Source: Arenibacter aquaticus (lineage in GTDB: Bacteria; Bacteroidota; Bacteroidia; Flavobacteriales; Flavobacteriaceae). Taken from it: a stretch of DNA of 64,000 bases. This document shows, one piece after another, positions 50,716 to 60,364 of this stretch (its first letter is position 1; each line of letters opens with the position of its first letter). A model generated the notes under the pieces. The model made no database searches. It was not told where the DNA came from and was given only the letters and a program-made list of their open reading frames with translations. A program made the translations under genes and the position numbers. The stretch is taken from NCBI RefSeq assembly GCF_003957295.1, contig NZ_RQPJ01000002.1, positions 1,003,020-1,067,019 on the forward strand, written 5' to 3'.

Positions 50716-52731
50716 CTATTTATAACTTCTTTGTTTTAATTCTATATCCTTAAATTCCAGTTGTTCTTTATGTAACACGGCATCGGCAGGTTCCCCTTTG
50801 TATTCCCAGGCGGAAACATAAGCAAATTCGGCATCGTTACGTTTGGCCTCTCCTTTTTGCTCGCCATCCAGCTCTACTGATTCTTCACGGAAATGTCCGC
50901 CACAGGATTCCTCGCGCATAAGGGCATCTTTGGCAAACAATTCTCCAAGTTCAAGAAAATCGGCCACGCGACCGGCTTTTTCCAGTTCCGGGTTCATTTC
51001 GTTGGCAGAACCGGGTACATTAACCTCCTTGTAGAATTCCTCGCGGACAGCTTTTATTTCGCTCATAGCCTCTTTTAGTCCGGCTGCATTCCTGGACATT
51101 CCACATTTGTCCCACATAATCTTGCCTAATTTTTTGTGGAAGTAATCCACGGAATGGGACCCTTTATTATTGATAAAGAAATTTATCTGATCGGTTACCG
51201 CTTTTTCTGCTTCTTCAAACTCCGGCGTATCGGTAGGGATTGCCCCAGTCCGTATTTCATTGGATAAATAATCACCTATGGTATATGGTAAAACAAAGTA
51301 TCCATCGGCCAAACCTTGCATCAGGGCCGAGGCTCCTAGACGGTTGGCGCCATGATCGGAGAAGTTGGCCTCCCCAATACAGTATAATCCTTCCACCGTG
51401 GTCATTAAGTTGTAATCTACCCAAACCCCTCCCATGGTATAATGGGTTGCCGGATAAATCATCATAGGGGTCTTATAGGGATCCTGATCTACAATTTTCT
51501 CATACATCTGGAAAAGGTTCCCGTATTTGGCTCTTACGATACCTTCGCCCAATTCTGTTATTTTCTCTTTGCTAGGGTTGTTTAGTCCATGTAATTTGGC
51601 TTGTTCGTTACCGTAGCGTTCTATGGCAGATTTAAAGTCTAAGTAAACGGCTTCTCCAGTGGCGTTGACACCATATCCGGCATCGCAGCGCTCCTTGGCA
51701 GCCCTGGAAGCTACGTCCCTAGGTACTAGGTTGCCAAAGGCAGGATACCTTCTCTCCAGATAGTAGTCCCTATCTTCTTCGGCAATTTGTGTAGGCTTTA
51801 ATTTGCCTTCCCTTATAGCCAATACATCTTCCATTTTCTTAGGTACCCATATACGCCCATCATTACGAAGGGATTCTGACATCAATGTTAATTTGGATTG
51901 ATAGTCCCCTGAACGCGGAATACAGGTAGGGTGAATCTGTGTATAGCATGGATTGGCAAAAAATGCTCCTTTTTTATGAATTTTCCATGCTGCTGTAGCA
52001 TTGGACCCCATGGCATTGGTAGATAGGAAGTATACGTTCCCATAGCCTCCTGAAGCAATTACCACGGCATGTGCGGAATGGCGTTCTATTTCTCCGGTAA
52101 CCAAATTACGGGCTATAATGCCACGTGCTTTGCCGTTCACCTTTACCACGTCTAACATTTCATGGCGATTGAACATCTGTATCTTACCTCGTGCTATTTG
52201 CCTGTTCATGGCAGAATAAGCACCCAATAATAATTGTTGACCGGTTTGTCCCTTGGCATAAAAAGTTCGGGATACCAATACCCCACCAAATGAACGGTTG
52301 TCCAATTGTCCGCCATAATCACGGGCAAAAGGAACTCCCTGTGCAACACATTGGTCTATAATATTGGCCGATACTTCTGCCAAGCGATATACATTGGCTT
52401 CCCGTGAACGGTAATCCCCACCTTTTACGGTGTCATAGAACAATCGGTAGATGGAATCCCCATCACCTTGGTAATTTTTTGCAGCATTGATCCCCCCTTG
52501 TGCCGCAATGGAATGGGCTCTACGCGGGGAATCCTGGTAACAAAATGCTTTTACGTTATACCCCAGTTCTGCCAAGGTGGCCGCAGCCGATCCTCCTGCC
52601 AAACCAGTACCAACAATAATAACATCTATATTACGCTTATTCGCAGGGTTTACTAAATCGATATGATTTTTATAGTCGGTCCATTTATCCTTTAACGGTC
52701 CTTTAGGTACTTTAGAATCCAATACAGACAT
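50716..52731 (-). CDS. sdhA: Succinate dehydrogenase flavoprotein subunit
   Basis: 671 residues, typical of the Bacteroidota/epsilon type. FAD-binding [17 protein letters not shown], the [19 protein letters not shown] block, and the active-site Arg/His segments ending in [18 protein letters not shown] are present. It oxidises succinate to fumarate with covalent FAD in the TCA cycle. It lies 17 bp after sdhC. Confidence 0.97.
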   Translation of the reverse strand: MSVLDSKVPKGPLKDKWTDYKNHIDLVNPANKRNIDVIIVGTGLAGGSAAATLAELGYNVKAFCYQDSPRRAHSIAAQGGINAAKNYQGDGDSIYRLFYDTVKGGDYRSREANVYRLAEVSANIIDQCVAQGVPFARDYGGQLDNRSFGGVLVSRTFYAKGQTGQQLLLGAYSAMNRQIARGKIQMFNRHEMLDVVKVNGKARGIIARNLVTGEIERHSAHAVVIASGGYGNVYFLSTNAMGSNATAAWKIHKKGAFFANPCYTQIHPTCIPRSGDYQSKLTLMSESLRNDGRIWVPKKMEDVLAIREGKLKPTQIAEEDRDYYLERRYPAFGNLVPRDVASRAAKERCDAGYGVNATGEAVYLDFKSAIERYGNEQAKLHGLNNPSKEKITELGEGIVRAKYGNLFQMYEKIVDQDPYKTPMMIYPATHYTMGGVWVDYNLMTTVEGLYCIGEANFSDHGANRLGASALMQGLADGYFVLPYTIGDYLSNEIRTGAIPTDTPEFEEAEKAVTDQINFFINNKGSHSVDYFHKKLGKIMWDKCGMSRNAAGLKEAMSEIKAVREEFYKEVNVPGSANEMNPELEKAGRVADFLELGELFAKDALMREESCGGHFREESVELDGEQKGEAKRNDAEFAYVSAWEYKGEPADAVLHKEQLEFKDIELKQRSYK

Positions 52732-52748
52732 AGAGTTGTAGTGTTATA

Positions 52749-53426
52749 TTAATGGTTGAAATGGTGAAAAAGCGCAATAAAGATAAACCCTAAGGGGATT
52801 ATGATTGCGTAGGCCTTTCCAAATCCTTTTAAGCCTTTGGTGTATTTATTGTTGGCACCTACCGATTGAAAAGCGGAACTAAATCCGTGCAGCAAGTGAA
52901 GGGAAAGAAATACAAACCCTATACAATATAGTGCCACCCTCCAAATTGGGACGAATTTATGGGTGAGTTCTTCGTAATACCTGTACCCATCTCCGTCAGC
53001 GAGCAAGCCAGACATATCGCCCTGTATGTATTTGGTGTTGATTTCGGGAAACCAGAAATCCAAAAAGTGGATAATTAGGAAAACAAGTATAAAACCGCCA
53101 CTCCAGATCATATTCCTACTCATCCAAGTAGAATTGGCCGCTCCATTGTTCCTTACGTATTTTACGTCACGGGCATTCCTGTTCTTGATTTCCAAGATAA
53201 AGCCCATCACAAAATGATAAATAACCCCAAACAACAATACTGGCTGCAGAGCGTATTGTACCAGCGGATTGGTGCCCATAAAATGGGAGGTTTCATTAAA
53301 GGTATCCGCACTAAAAACAGAAAGGATGTTTATGGCAAAGTGTTGAAGGATAAAGATCATTAAGAAAAAGGCCGAAAGAGCCATGGTATACTTTCTACCT
53401 ATTGAAGAGTTTAAAAATCCACTCAT
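52749..53426 (-). CDS. sdhC: Succinate dehydrogenase cytochrome b subunit
   Basis: 225 residues, five membrane helices, the di-heme single-subunit type of Bacillus-like SdhC. GRKYTMALSAFFLMIFILQHFA opens the protein, and His residues in the helices (QHFA, YHFVMG, HFLDFW, LHLLHGF) are heme-ligand candidates. It anchors SdhAB in the membrane and reduces menaquinone. First gene of the sdhC-A-(four-helix)-B operon. Confidence 0.93.
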   Translation of the reverse strand: MSGFLNSSIGRKYTMALSAFFLMIFILQHFAINILSVFSADTFNETSHFMGTNPLVQYALQPVLLFGVIYHFVMGFILEIKNRNARDVKYVRNNGAANSTWMSRNMIWSGGFILVFLIIHFLDFWFPEINTKYIQGDMSGLLADGDGYRYYEELTHKFVPIWRVALYCIGFVFLSLHLLHGFSSAFQSVGANNKYTKGLKGFGKAYAIIIPLGFIFIALFHHFNH

Positions 53427-53445
53427 TAGTTATCAGTTTTGCATA

Positions 53446-53476
53446 CAAATTTACTCTAGAATGCATTTATTAACAA
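53446..53476 (-). promoter_or_regulatory. Promoter of the sdh operon (-33 TTG, N20, -7 TAAATTTG)
   Basis: On the minus strand, TTG at 53476-53474, 20 bp, then TAAATTTG at 53453-53446. Elements and spacing fit the Bacteroidota consensus. It lies 19 bp before the sdhC ATG. Confidence 0.6.
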
Positions 53477-53806
53477 ACTTTGTTGAAATTATATGCCATA
53501 TTTAGAACCAATTTAAAGAAAGTGGCAAAGAAGTGCTTTCCGGCTATGATTTGCATTCTTGTCTATCTTCAAGGCGTCTATGACCTAACGGCATAGTTGA
53601 CCGTCTATAGGTCCTAGTTAGGGCATTTTTGCCGTCAAAGCTTGTGGGTTGTTCTTGTATATTATTCCATAGTTCCATGTCAGTGGTAGCTAAGGAACCA
53701 TATAAGTGTTGGTGTAGGATGTCGCCGCATGGTCCAAACAACACACCATGAGGTACTTTACCACTATCTTTTGGGTAGGCAAAACTTTATGCGGAAGCAA
53801 AGCGCT
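53477..53806. other. Intergenic region without a recognised gene
   Basis: No supportable gene. A 66-codon frame (53544-53744, minus) has no recognisable motif. A loose GACCTA/TAGGTC inverted repeat occurs near 53581-53615. Confidence 0.5.
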
Positions 53807-55528
53807 TTATTTTTCCAGTTCGGCTATAAACATTTTAGTTTGGGACTCAATCACATTTTGAGCCTCTAAAATGGCTTTCTCTAGAGCTTTGTTATTTTCT
53901 GCGATAGCCAAATCCTTGGTAGCGGCTATGGCCTCTAGGTACCAATTTCCCCATGCCTGTATAATGGAAACTTCATCTTTAGGCAGTTTTCCCTTTATAA
54001 GTTGCCTTTCACTGATCAAAAACTCATCTGCGAGTCGGTTTGTTCCGGCCTCTTTTACAATATCAACTATGTCCATTGCCGTAAAGCTGTCCCCGTTTAC
54101 CAGCGTCAATGCCGTGGCCAGGGCGGCAGTGCCTACGTTCTTCAGGGTTTCATGGGACACCTTGTCCAGTCGGTCATTATCCGTGTGGTAAAACTGATCG
54201 GTAAAATGCCAAAATAAAAGGCCGGGAATTTTAGCTTGTAAAAACGGACTGTGGTCACTGCCGCCCTCATAGGGATTGCTGTTCACCGTCCAGTTGGCAA
54301 ACTTGGCCTGGTTTTTAAAATTATAAAGGGTAAAGTCATTAAGATAATGGGGTTGCATATCTTCTAAAGTGAGGGTCCTACCTCCCCACTCGGTATGCTT
54401 GTCTTTTCCCCTGGTCCAAATGGCACTGGGATCTGGCATTTTTTCTATTAAAAAGGAGCCACCCGTAATGGCGGTATTTTCACCTACCATATCCAAGCTT
54501 AGGCCCCATTTGATCCCGGCGGCCCTTTTTTTATCTTCCAGAATGTATCTTTGGGTGGCTATTATTTCATCTCCCCATAGGAAGGTTAAGCTTCTATTGG
54601 CATCCAGGGAGCCATCTTTAATGAGTTGGGCCAAGACTGTTGCCATTTCCAATTGCGCACCGGTGCCGCTGGCGTTGTCGTTGGCACCAGGTTCCTGTAC
54701 GTGGGCGCTGAATACTAGGCGTTCGTTGGGAATTTTGGCACCTTTAATATTGGCTACCAGGGTTAATTCTTCAGAGGGGTATATTTTGCTGGCTATCTTT
54801 ACTTTTGCGTATACCCGTCCCTTGCTTAAGGCCGATTTTAGGGTTTCCCTGGCTTGGAAGGACAGGGCAATGCCCCAACGGTTGTTGGGGGTGTAATCTA
54901 GGCTTCTAAATTGAATGGAAGTACTGTTTTTTTCGGGTTGTAGGTAGCTTGGGTTGTCATAGCTCATAAGTCCCAAGGCCCCTTGTTTTAGAACACCCTG
55001 TTTGTACATTTCTTGGACATTGCTTTCGGTAAATATAATTTTGCCTTTTACCGAAACCCTTTGTAGGTCATGTATGTTTTCTATATGAACAACCTCTGCA
55101 GTAGCTCCATTTTGGGGGGTGGAAACCGAGTTGAGGTATACCATATTACGATTGGATTCGTAGCGTAGCAGTGGCTCGGGGCTATTGTTTAAAAAGACCG
55201 CCGCATCCAAAATTTCCCATGTGGGCCGTTGCAGGGGCCTTTTCTCTATTCTATACGTAAATCTATCGGCAGGGGAGGCATGTTCTTCGGATACAAAACC
55301 GGCAGCCTCCAGATGGGTGGCTAAATGATGGATGGTCTTGTTAAAACCATCGTTCCCAACTACCCGCCAATATTGTTCTGCGTAGGCTGTGGTATTATAG
55401 GCCAATTCTCCCGTTAAATTACTGCGGACCAGATTAAAATAATCTTGGGTGGTAAGGGTAGGTTTTTTTAGCTGCGCACAGCTGAGTGAGCATAGTGCAA
55501 CAAAGAAAAAAAAGAAGTTTTTGGTCAT
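53807..55528 (-). CDS. M28 family metallopeptidase (lipoprotein)
   Basis: 573 residues. Lipoprotein-type signal ends LCSLSC. The N-terminal half (~20-275) includes a PA-like region. The peptidase core carries the two-zinc ligands: H in SAHVQEPGANDNASG with its Asp, Glu in FLWGDEI, Asp in LDMVGEN and His in GGSDHSPF. M28 enzymes remove N-terminal residues from peptides outside the cytoplasm. It is transcribed away from pepP. The substrate is not known. Confidence 0.9.
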   Translation of the reverse strand: MTKNFFFFFVALCSLSCAQLKKPTLTTQDYFNLVRSNLTGELAYNTTAYAEQYWRVVGNDGFNKTIHHLATHLEAAGFVSEEHASPADRFTYRIEKRPLQRPTWEILDAAVFLNNSPEPLLRYESNRNMVYLNSVSTPQNGATAEVVHIENIHDLQRVSVKGKIIFTESNVQEMYKQGVLKQGALGLMSYDNPSYLQPEKNSTSIQFRSLDYTPNNRWGIALSFQARETLKSALSKGRVYAKVKIASKIYPSEELTLVANIKGAKIPNERLVFSAHVQEPGANDNASGTGAQLEMATVLAQLIKDGSLDANRSLTFLWGDEIIATQRYILEDKKRAAGIKWGLSLDMVGENTAITGGSFLIEKMPDPSAIWTRGKDKHTEWGGRTLTLEDMQPHYLNDFTLYNFKNQAKFANWTVNSNPYEGGSDHSPFLQAKIPGLLFWHFTDQFYHTDNDRLDKVSHETLKNVGTAALATALTLVNGDSFTAMDIVDIVKEAGTNRLADEFLISERQLIKGKLPKDEVSIIQAWGNWYLEAIAATKDLAIAENNKALEKAILEAQNVIESQTKMFIAELEK

Positions 55529-55711
55529 AATAATGCCGATTTGTAAGGCTCTAAAACATGTAAGGACAATGCCATTTGTATTAAAAAATGTAAGTACGAA
55601 GATAGCTTATTTTGGTATTGTTTGGGGCGGGGCATTCTGGTTTTAAAATTCATTTAACGCTTAGTGGGTATTGCATTTCCTATTTCTTAATTTTACGGCA
55701 AAAGTAAAGAC

Positions 55712-57010
55712 ATGAAATATCATCAAATAGACAATAACTTATTTATTAAGAACCGTAAGAAGTTTATGGACAGGATGCAGCCCAATAGCATTGCGGTTTT
55801 TAATTCCAACGATTTATACCCTATAGGGGCCGATAGTACCCTGCCTTTTGAGCAGAATCGGGATTTGTTTTATTTAAGTGGTGCGGACCAAGAAGAGACC
55901 ATTCTTTTGTTGTTCCCAGATGCCGCAGACAAAAAACATCGGGAAATACTTTTTGTTAGGGAGACCAATGACCATATAGCCGTGTGGGAAGGGGAGAAAT
56001 TGACAAAGGAGAAAGCTACCGAAGTTTCGGGCATTGAAACGGTGTGCTGGTTGAGCGATTTTGATAAGACCTTCTTTGATCTTATGACCGAGGTAGATAC
56101 CGTCTATTTTAACACCAATGAACATTACAGACAGGCAGTTGAGACCCAAACGCGGGAAGATCGGTTTATTATACGATGCAAGCAAAATTTTCCAGCACAC
56201 AAATGGGCAAAAAGCAGTACTATTCTTCAGGATTTAAGAGGGGTAAAGGAACCGGAGGAAATAGCCATAATGCAGACCGCCTGTAATATTACCGAAAAAG
56301 GATTTAGACGCCTATTGGGTTTTGTAAAACCAGGGGTAATGGAGTATGAGATTGAGGCCGAGTTATTGCACGAATTTATACGAAACAGGTCTAAAGGTTT
56401 TGCCTATACCCCCATTATTGCTTCTGGGAACAATGCCAATGTGCTACATTATATAGAAAATAACAGGGAATGTAAGGACGGGGATATGTTATTAATGGAT
56501 GTGGCAGCAGAATATGCCAACTATTCTAGCGATTTAACACGTACCATTCCCGTAAACGGGAGGTTTACCCCAAGGCAAAAGGCGGTATACGAGGCGGTTT
56601 TGAGGGTGAAAAATGAGGCAACGGCCATGTTGGTACCTGGTACCATGTGGGCAGAATTCCACAAGGAGGTGGGTAAATTAATGACTTCTGAGCTCTTGGG
56701 GCTGGGCTTGTTGGACAAGGCCGATGTGCAAAATGAAAATAAGGACTGGCCTGCCTATAAAAAATATTTTATGCACGGAACCAGTCATCATATTGGCTTA
56801 AATACCCACGATTACGGGGCCTTAAAAACACCTATGGTGGCCAATATGGTCTATACCGTAGAGCCTGGTATCTATATTCCTGAAGAGAAAATGGGGGTGA
56901 GATTGGAAGATGATGTGGTGATACAGGAAAAAGGAGCTCCTTTTAACCTTATGGCGAATATTCCTATTGAGGTAGAGGAGATAGAGGAGCTGATGAATGC
57001 CAAGAAATAG
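55712..57010 (+). CDS. pepP: Aminopeptidase P (Xaa-Pro aminopeptidase), M24B
   Basis: 432 residues. N-terminal creatinase-like domain (~1-170), then the pita-bread fold with the five metal ligands: the two Asp in DVAAEYANYSSDLTR, His in GTSHHIGLNTHD, Glu in VYTVEPGIYIP and Glu in VRLEDDVV. It removes the first residue from peptides with proline in second position. A terminator follows at 57074. Confidence 0.93.
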   Translation: MKYHQIDNNLFIKNRKKFMDRMQPNSIAVFNSNDLYPIGADSTLPFEQNRDLFYLSGADQEETILLLFPDAADKKHREILFVRETNDHIAVWEGEKLTKEKATEVSGIETVCWLSDFDKTFFDLMTEVDTVYFNTNEHYRQAVETQTREDRFIIRCKQNFPAHKWAKSSTILQDLRGVKEPEEIAIMQTACNITEKGFRRLLGFVKPGVMEYEIEAELLHEFIRNRSKGFAYTPIIASGNNANVLHYIENNRECKDGDMLLMDVAAEYANYSSDLTRTIPVNGRFTPRQKAVYEAVLRVKNEATAMLVPGTMWAEFHKEVGKLMTSELLGLGLLDKADVQNENKDWPAYKKYFMHGTSHHIGLNTHDYGALKTPMVANMVYTVEPGIYIPEEKMGVRLEDDVVIQEKGAPFNLMANIPIEVEEIEELMNAKK

Positions 57011-57073
57011 TCCTAAAGGTTTTATGCATAGTTGTAGCTAGATTATTTTATTTGCTAAGCAAATACTTTAATA

Positions 57074-57106
57074 AATCCCCATGGTTCTGCCTTGGGGATT
57101 TTTTTT
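57074..57106 (+). terminator. pepP terminator
   Basis: AATCCCCA (57074-57081) pairs with TGGGGATT (57093-57100), then a run of T. Confidence 0.88.
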
Positions 57107-57307
57107 ACTCTTACACTGCCTTTCCATGCTTCTTGGTTTTATGATGGTTTTTAGGCGTGTTTGTTACGGCCGTTTCACAAACACCCTTGTTTATTCCTTT
57201 AATTTCCAATAAATTCACTTAGTCCAAGTAAAAGCCTCTCTATATTGGTATACGGTGGTCCTTGGGTTTGGGATGTGGATTTTGTTTAAGTTAATCGGAT
57301 TGCAATC

Positions 57308-58210
57308 ATGGATAATAAAAGAAGAAGTATTATTCGGAGTCTGGTCCTTGCTCCCTTGTTTTTTGGTACAAGGGGTCTATTGGCCAGTCACAAGGGTGGG
57401 GCTTTGGTAAAAAACAGGGTGCAATATAGCGTCAATGCTTACTCCTTCAATGCAATGTTGAGGAGTGGGGAAATGACCTTCTATGATATGATGGAATTTG
57501 CGGCCCATATTGGTTTGGATGCTGTAGATCTCACTGGCTATTATTTTTCTTCATACCCCCAAGTGCCCAACAATAATGAACTTTTTTTGTTAAAACAGCG
57601 GGCATTGGAGCTTGGCTTGAATATTAGTTGGACCGGGGTGCGCAATAATTTTGTTGACCCTGATCCGGATATGCGTAAAGCCGATAGGGATATGGTAAAG
57701 AATTGGTTGGCCGTTTCATCCCTATTAGGGGCTAGCATCATGAGGGTATTTACCGGAAAGTACAATTATAAAGACTTCACAAAAGGCGAAGTAAAGGCTT
57801 GGCTTGTTGAAGAATTTAAAAGTTGTGCTCAATATGGTGCGGAACATGGCGTGATGGTGGGCTTGCAAAATCATAACGAATTTTTATTTGGCAGTAACGA
57901 AATAATAGACATCATTAGGAGGGTAGGTTCTAAATGGTTTGGTTTAATTCTGGATGTGGGCAGCCTCCATGCCAGTGACCCTTATAGTGAAATTGAAAAA
58001 CTGGCTCCTTATGCAAACTATTGGTTTGTAAAGGAGCATGTATATCCAAATGGCATAAAAACCCCGGTGGATATGAAAAGAATAGCCGGTATTGTTAAAA
58101 ACCAAGGATATCAGGGGTATATATCGTTCGAGAGCCTTTCTGAAGGTGACCCCAAAAAAATAATTACTTCCATGCTTGCTTCCTTTAAGGCGGAATATGA
58201 AAAACTTTAG
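57308..58210 (+). CDS. Exported sugar phosphate isomerase/epimerase-like protein (TIM barrel)
   Basis: 300 residues. A twin-arginine-like N-terminus (KRRSIIRSLVLAPLFF) suggests export, so it may work in the periplasm. The body is an AP-endonuclease-2/xylose-isomerase-like TIM barrel with metal-ligand-type residues in LQNHNEF, LILDVGSLHASD and FVKEHVYPNG, and FESLSEGDP near the end. Similar proteins act on sugars or inositols. The exported Gfo/Idh/MocA oxidoreductase 2 kb downstream is a candidate partner in 3-keto-sugar metabolism, an inference only. Confidence 0.82.
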   Translation: MDNKRRSIIRSLVLAPLFFGTRGLLASHKGGALVKNRVQYSVNAYSFNAMLRSGEMTFYDMMEFAAHIGLDAVDLTGYYFSSYPQVPNNNELFLLKQRALELGLNISWTGVRNNFVDPDPDMRKADRDMVKNWLAVSSLLGASIMRVFTGKYNYKDFTKGEVKAWLVEEFKSCAQYGAEHGVMVGLQNHNEFLFGSNEIIDIIRRVGSKWFGLILDVGSLHASDPYSEIEKLAPYANYWFVKEHVYPNGIKTPVDMKRIAGIVKNQGYQGYISFESLSEGDPKKIITSMLASFKAEYEKL

Positions 58211-58737
58211 TCTTAGGTCCATCGGTTGGGCACTTGGCCATCCATAGATGCTTAAGTAAGTTAATAGGATTTTTTTCCATAGATGTACTGTAGTCCCTAT
58301 TTAGGTAAATACTGCCTATAATTATTGAATTGTTCCGATTGCAATAACCCAAGCTGCCCCTAATTTGTTTAGCGGAAACTTTAATGGGTATAGTGGAGAT
58401 AAATAGGTTGAACCTAAAAAAAACGGGAATTACCACCTGCAACAATCATATTGGTTAATTCTTAGGTGATTACCGAAAAAATGGTGTAAAATTAGGATAA
58501 AAACCACCTGGTCGGTTCTTTAACTTTTTAGGGGGTGAAAGTGTATTTGGTCGAAAAAACAAATTTTTATTTCGAAAAAATCAAAAAAAAACAGGTTGTG
58601 CCCAATAAAAAGTACTTCTGTGGCGTTAGTTACTTGAAAGTGTTTTAGATAGCACTTTATAACCATTAATTTAGAAGTTTAATTTTTGCATTTTACGGTT
58701 CCCAAAACCTTACCAATGCCCCTTTAAAATCTGCCTT
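58211..58737. other. Long AT-rich intergenic region
   Basis: 527 bp without a gene. It contains AGGTTGAACCT (a small palindrome at about 58407), a half-operator like those at 10.9-11.0 kb (CCACCTGGTCGGT, 58504-58516), and a repeated TCGAAAAAA. It probably carries the promoter of the small gene at 58738. Confidence 0.45.
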
Positions 58738-58989
58738 ATGAAGAAAGTTATATCAGACTATGGAACCAAATTCAGCGCTATTTGCTGCAGCATTTTCGGA
58801 CACCATTACATTATTTCCAAAAATGTAACCTCGCACATTAAGGAGTACAAGTGTGTTCACTGTGCCAAACAGGTCACCACGGATGTTAGTGGTAACCTTT
58901 CTGTGCTTACACCGGAGTTGCAGGATATCAACAATACCTTACAGGATATTTATCAAAAAAGACATAGGTCCACCCAACAGGTGGCCTAA
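58738..58989 (+). CDS. Small Cys/His-motif protein, conserved in Flavobacteriaceae (unknown function)
   Basis: 83 residues. FGHHYIISKNVTSHIKEYKCVHCAKQV has paired His and a CxxC, like half of a zinc ribbon; CC at residues 17-18 may contribute. The C-terminal half is helical. It resembles short flavobacterial proteins of unknown role. The start codon is preceded by an AT-rich promoter-like region with TTTTTGCA. I give no function. Confidence 0.6.
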   Translation: MKKVISDYGTKFSAICCSIFGHHYIISKNVTSHIKEYKCVHCAKQVTTDVSGNLSVLTPELQDINNTLQDIYQKRHRSTQQVA

Positions 58990-59168
58990 GCCTTGCCTTG
59001 GAAATTAGATTCTGATCCTGATGGACATCGGAATTTATAAGTTATTCCCGTAAATTGAAAGGATGTCCTTATGCTGAACTGTCTTGCGCCCCTTGACAGT
59101 TAGGTGTTATACGTGCTTAAATTTCGGGAATTTTTTTATCCAAATCCTACCGTTCACACTTCATTGCT

Positions 59169-60212
59169 CTAAGAAAAGGAATTCCATCCTTGGGCCGTAA
59201 GCGGTATTTTGGCGTCGCCTCTGGAAATTAAATGCGCCCCTTCATTTTTGTCGGTCATATGTCCGATCACCGTAAAATGTGGGTTCCCTTTTATTTTTGG
59301 AAAATCTTTCTGGTCTATAGTAAATAAAAGCTCATAATCCTCTCCCCCACTTAGGGCAACCAAGGTGCTATCAATTTTAAATTCCTCACAGGCCGATATA
59401 ACAGTAGGGTCTAACGGAATTTTGTTCTCATATACATTGCAGCCTACTGCACTCTTGCTGCACAAATGCAAAATTTCTGAAGAAAGTCCGTCACTAATAT
59501 CGATCATAGAAGTGGGAAGGATTTCCAATTGCTGTAGCAAACCTTTAATATCCTTTCTGGCTTCCGGTTTTAGTTGGCGCTCCACAATATAGGTGTAAGG
59601 CGATAGGTCTGGTTGATTGTTGGGGTTTACCTTAAAAACTTCCTTTTCTCTTTCCAATACCTGTAGGCCGCAGTAGGCGCCTCCTAAATCACCTGATACC
59701 ACAAGGAGATCATTGGGTTTGGCTCCGCTTCTATACACTATATCCGCTTCGTCTGCCTCACCAACGGCAGTTACACTTATTAACATGCCCTTTGTGGAAG
59801 AGGTAGTGTCCCCGCCAACGAGGTCTACCTTGTAAATTTCACAGGCCAGGGCAACCCCACTGTAAAATTCTTCCAGGGCCTCTAATGGAAACCTGTTGGA
59901 AACAGCAATGGATACGGTAATTTGGGTGGCAATGGCATTCATGGCATAGATGTCCGATAGGTTTACCATTACCGACTTATACCCTAAGTGTTTTAGGGGC
60001 ATATAGCTAAGGTCAAAATGCACCCCTTCTATAAGCAGGTCTGTAGACATCACCGCTTTTTTATTACTAAAATCCATCACGGCAGCATCATCTCCTATGC
60101 CCATTATGCTGGACTTGTGTTGTAGTGTAAAGTTTTTGGTTAGATGATTGATCAATTCAAACTCTCCCAATTGATCCAATCCGGTCTTTTCTTGATTTTT
60201 ATCTTCTATCAT
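59169..60212 (-). CDS. thiL: Thiamine-phosphate kinase
   Basis: 347 residues from the ATG at 60212, the common opening of the family (MIEDKNQEKTGLDQLGEFEL). PurM-like kinase: MGIGDDAAVM (ATP-binding, metal), STDLLIEGVHFDL, VNLSDIYAMNA, LVGGDTTSS and the C-terminal GGEDYELLFT. It phosphorylates thiamine phosphate to thiamine diphosphate. A -7 box lies 4 bp before the ATG, which predicts a leaderless mRNA. Confidence 0.95.
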   Translation of the reverse strand: MIEDKNQEKTGLDQLGEFELINHLTKNFTLQHKSSIMGIGDDAAVMDFSNKKAVMSTDLLIEGVHFDLSYMPLKHLGYKSVMVNLSDIYAMNAIATQITVSIAVSNRFPLEALEEFYSGVALACEIYKVDLVGGDTTSSTKGMLISVTAVGEADEADIVYRSGAKPNDLLVVSGDLGGAYCGLQVLEREKEVFKVNPNNQPDLSPYTYIVERQLKPEARKDIKGLLQQLEILPTSMIDISDGLSSEILHLCSKSAVGCNVYENKIPLDPTVISACEEFKIDSTLVALSGGEDYELLFTIDQKDFPKIKGNPHFTVIGHMTDKNEGAHLISRGDAKIPLTAQGWNSFS

Positions 60213-60216
60213 TTTG

Positions 60217-60224
60217 CAAAAATA
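60217..60224 (-). promoter_or_regulatory. -7 promoter box directly before thiL
   Basis: TATTTTTG on the minus strand, exact TAnnTTTG, ends 4 bp before the thiL ATG. Confidence 0.45.
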
Positions 60225-60284
60225 AGGAGTAAATCTATCATATCCCCGCTTTAAGCTTATAAAGATGGGGATGTATAGGGATTG

Positions 60285-60339
60285 AAAACGCCGATCCAAA
60301 TATAGCAGCCATGGGCTTACTTATTTAAATCGGCGTTTT
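60285..60339 (-). terminator. Terminator after the Gfo/Idh/MocA gene
   Basis: AAAACGCCGAT (60285-60295) and ATCGGCGTTTT (60329-60339), an 11-bp stem with a long loop. On the minus strand it lies 26 bp beyond the oxidoreductase stop and ends in TTTT. It separates that gene from thiL. Confidence 0.7.
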
Positions 60340-60364
60340 GTTTTGTACACTACTTTAATAATGT

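Noticed and set aside
53544-53744. 66-codon minus-strand frame
   Set aside because: No recognisable motif or promoter; composition unlike neighbours.
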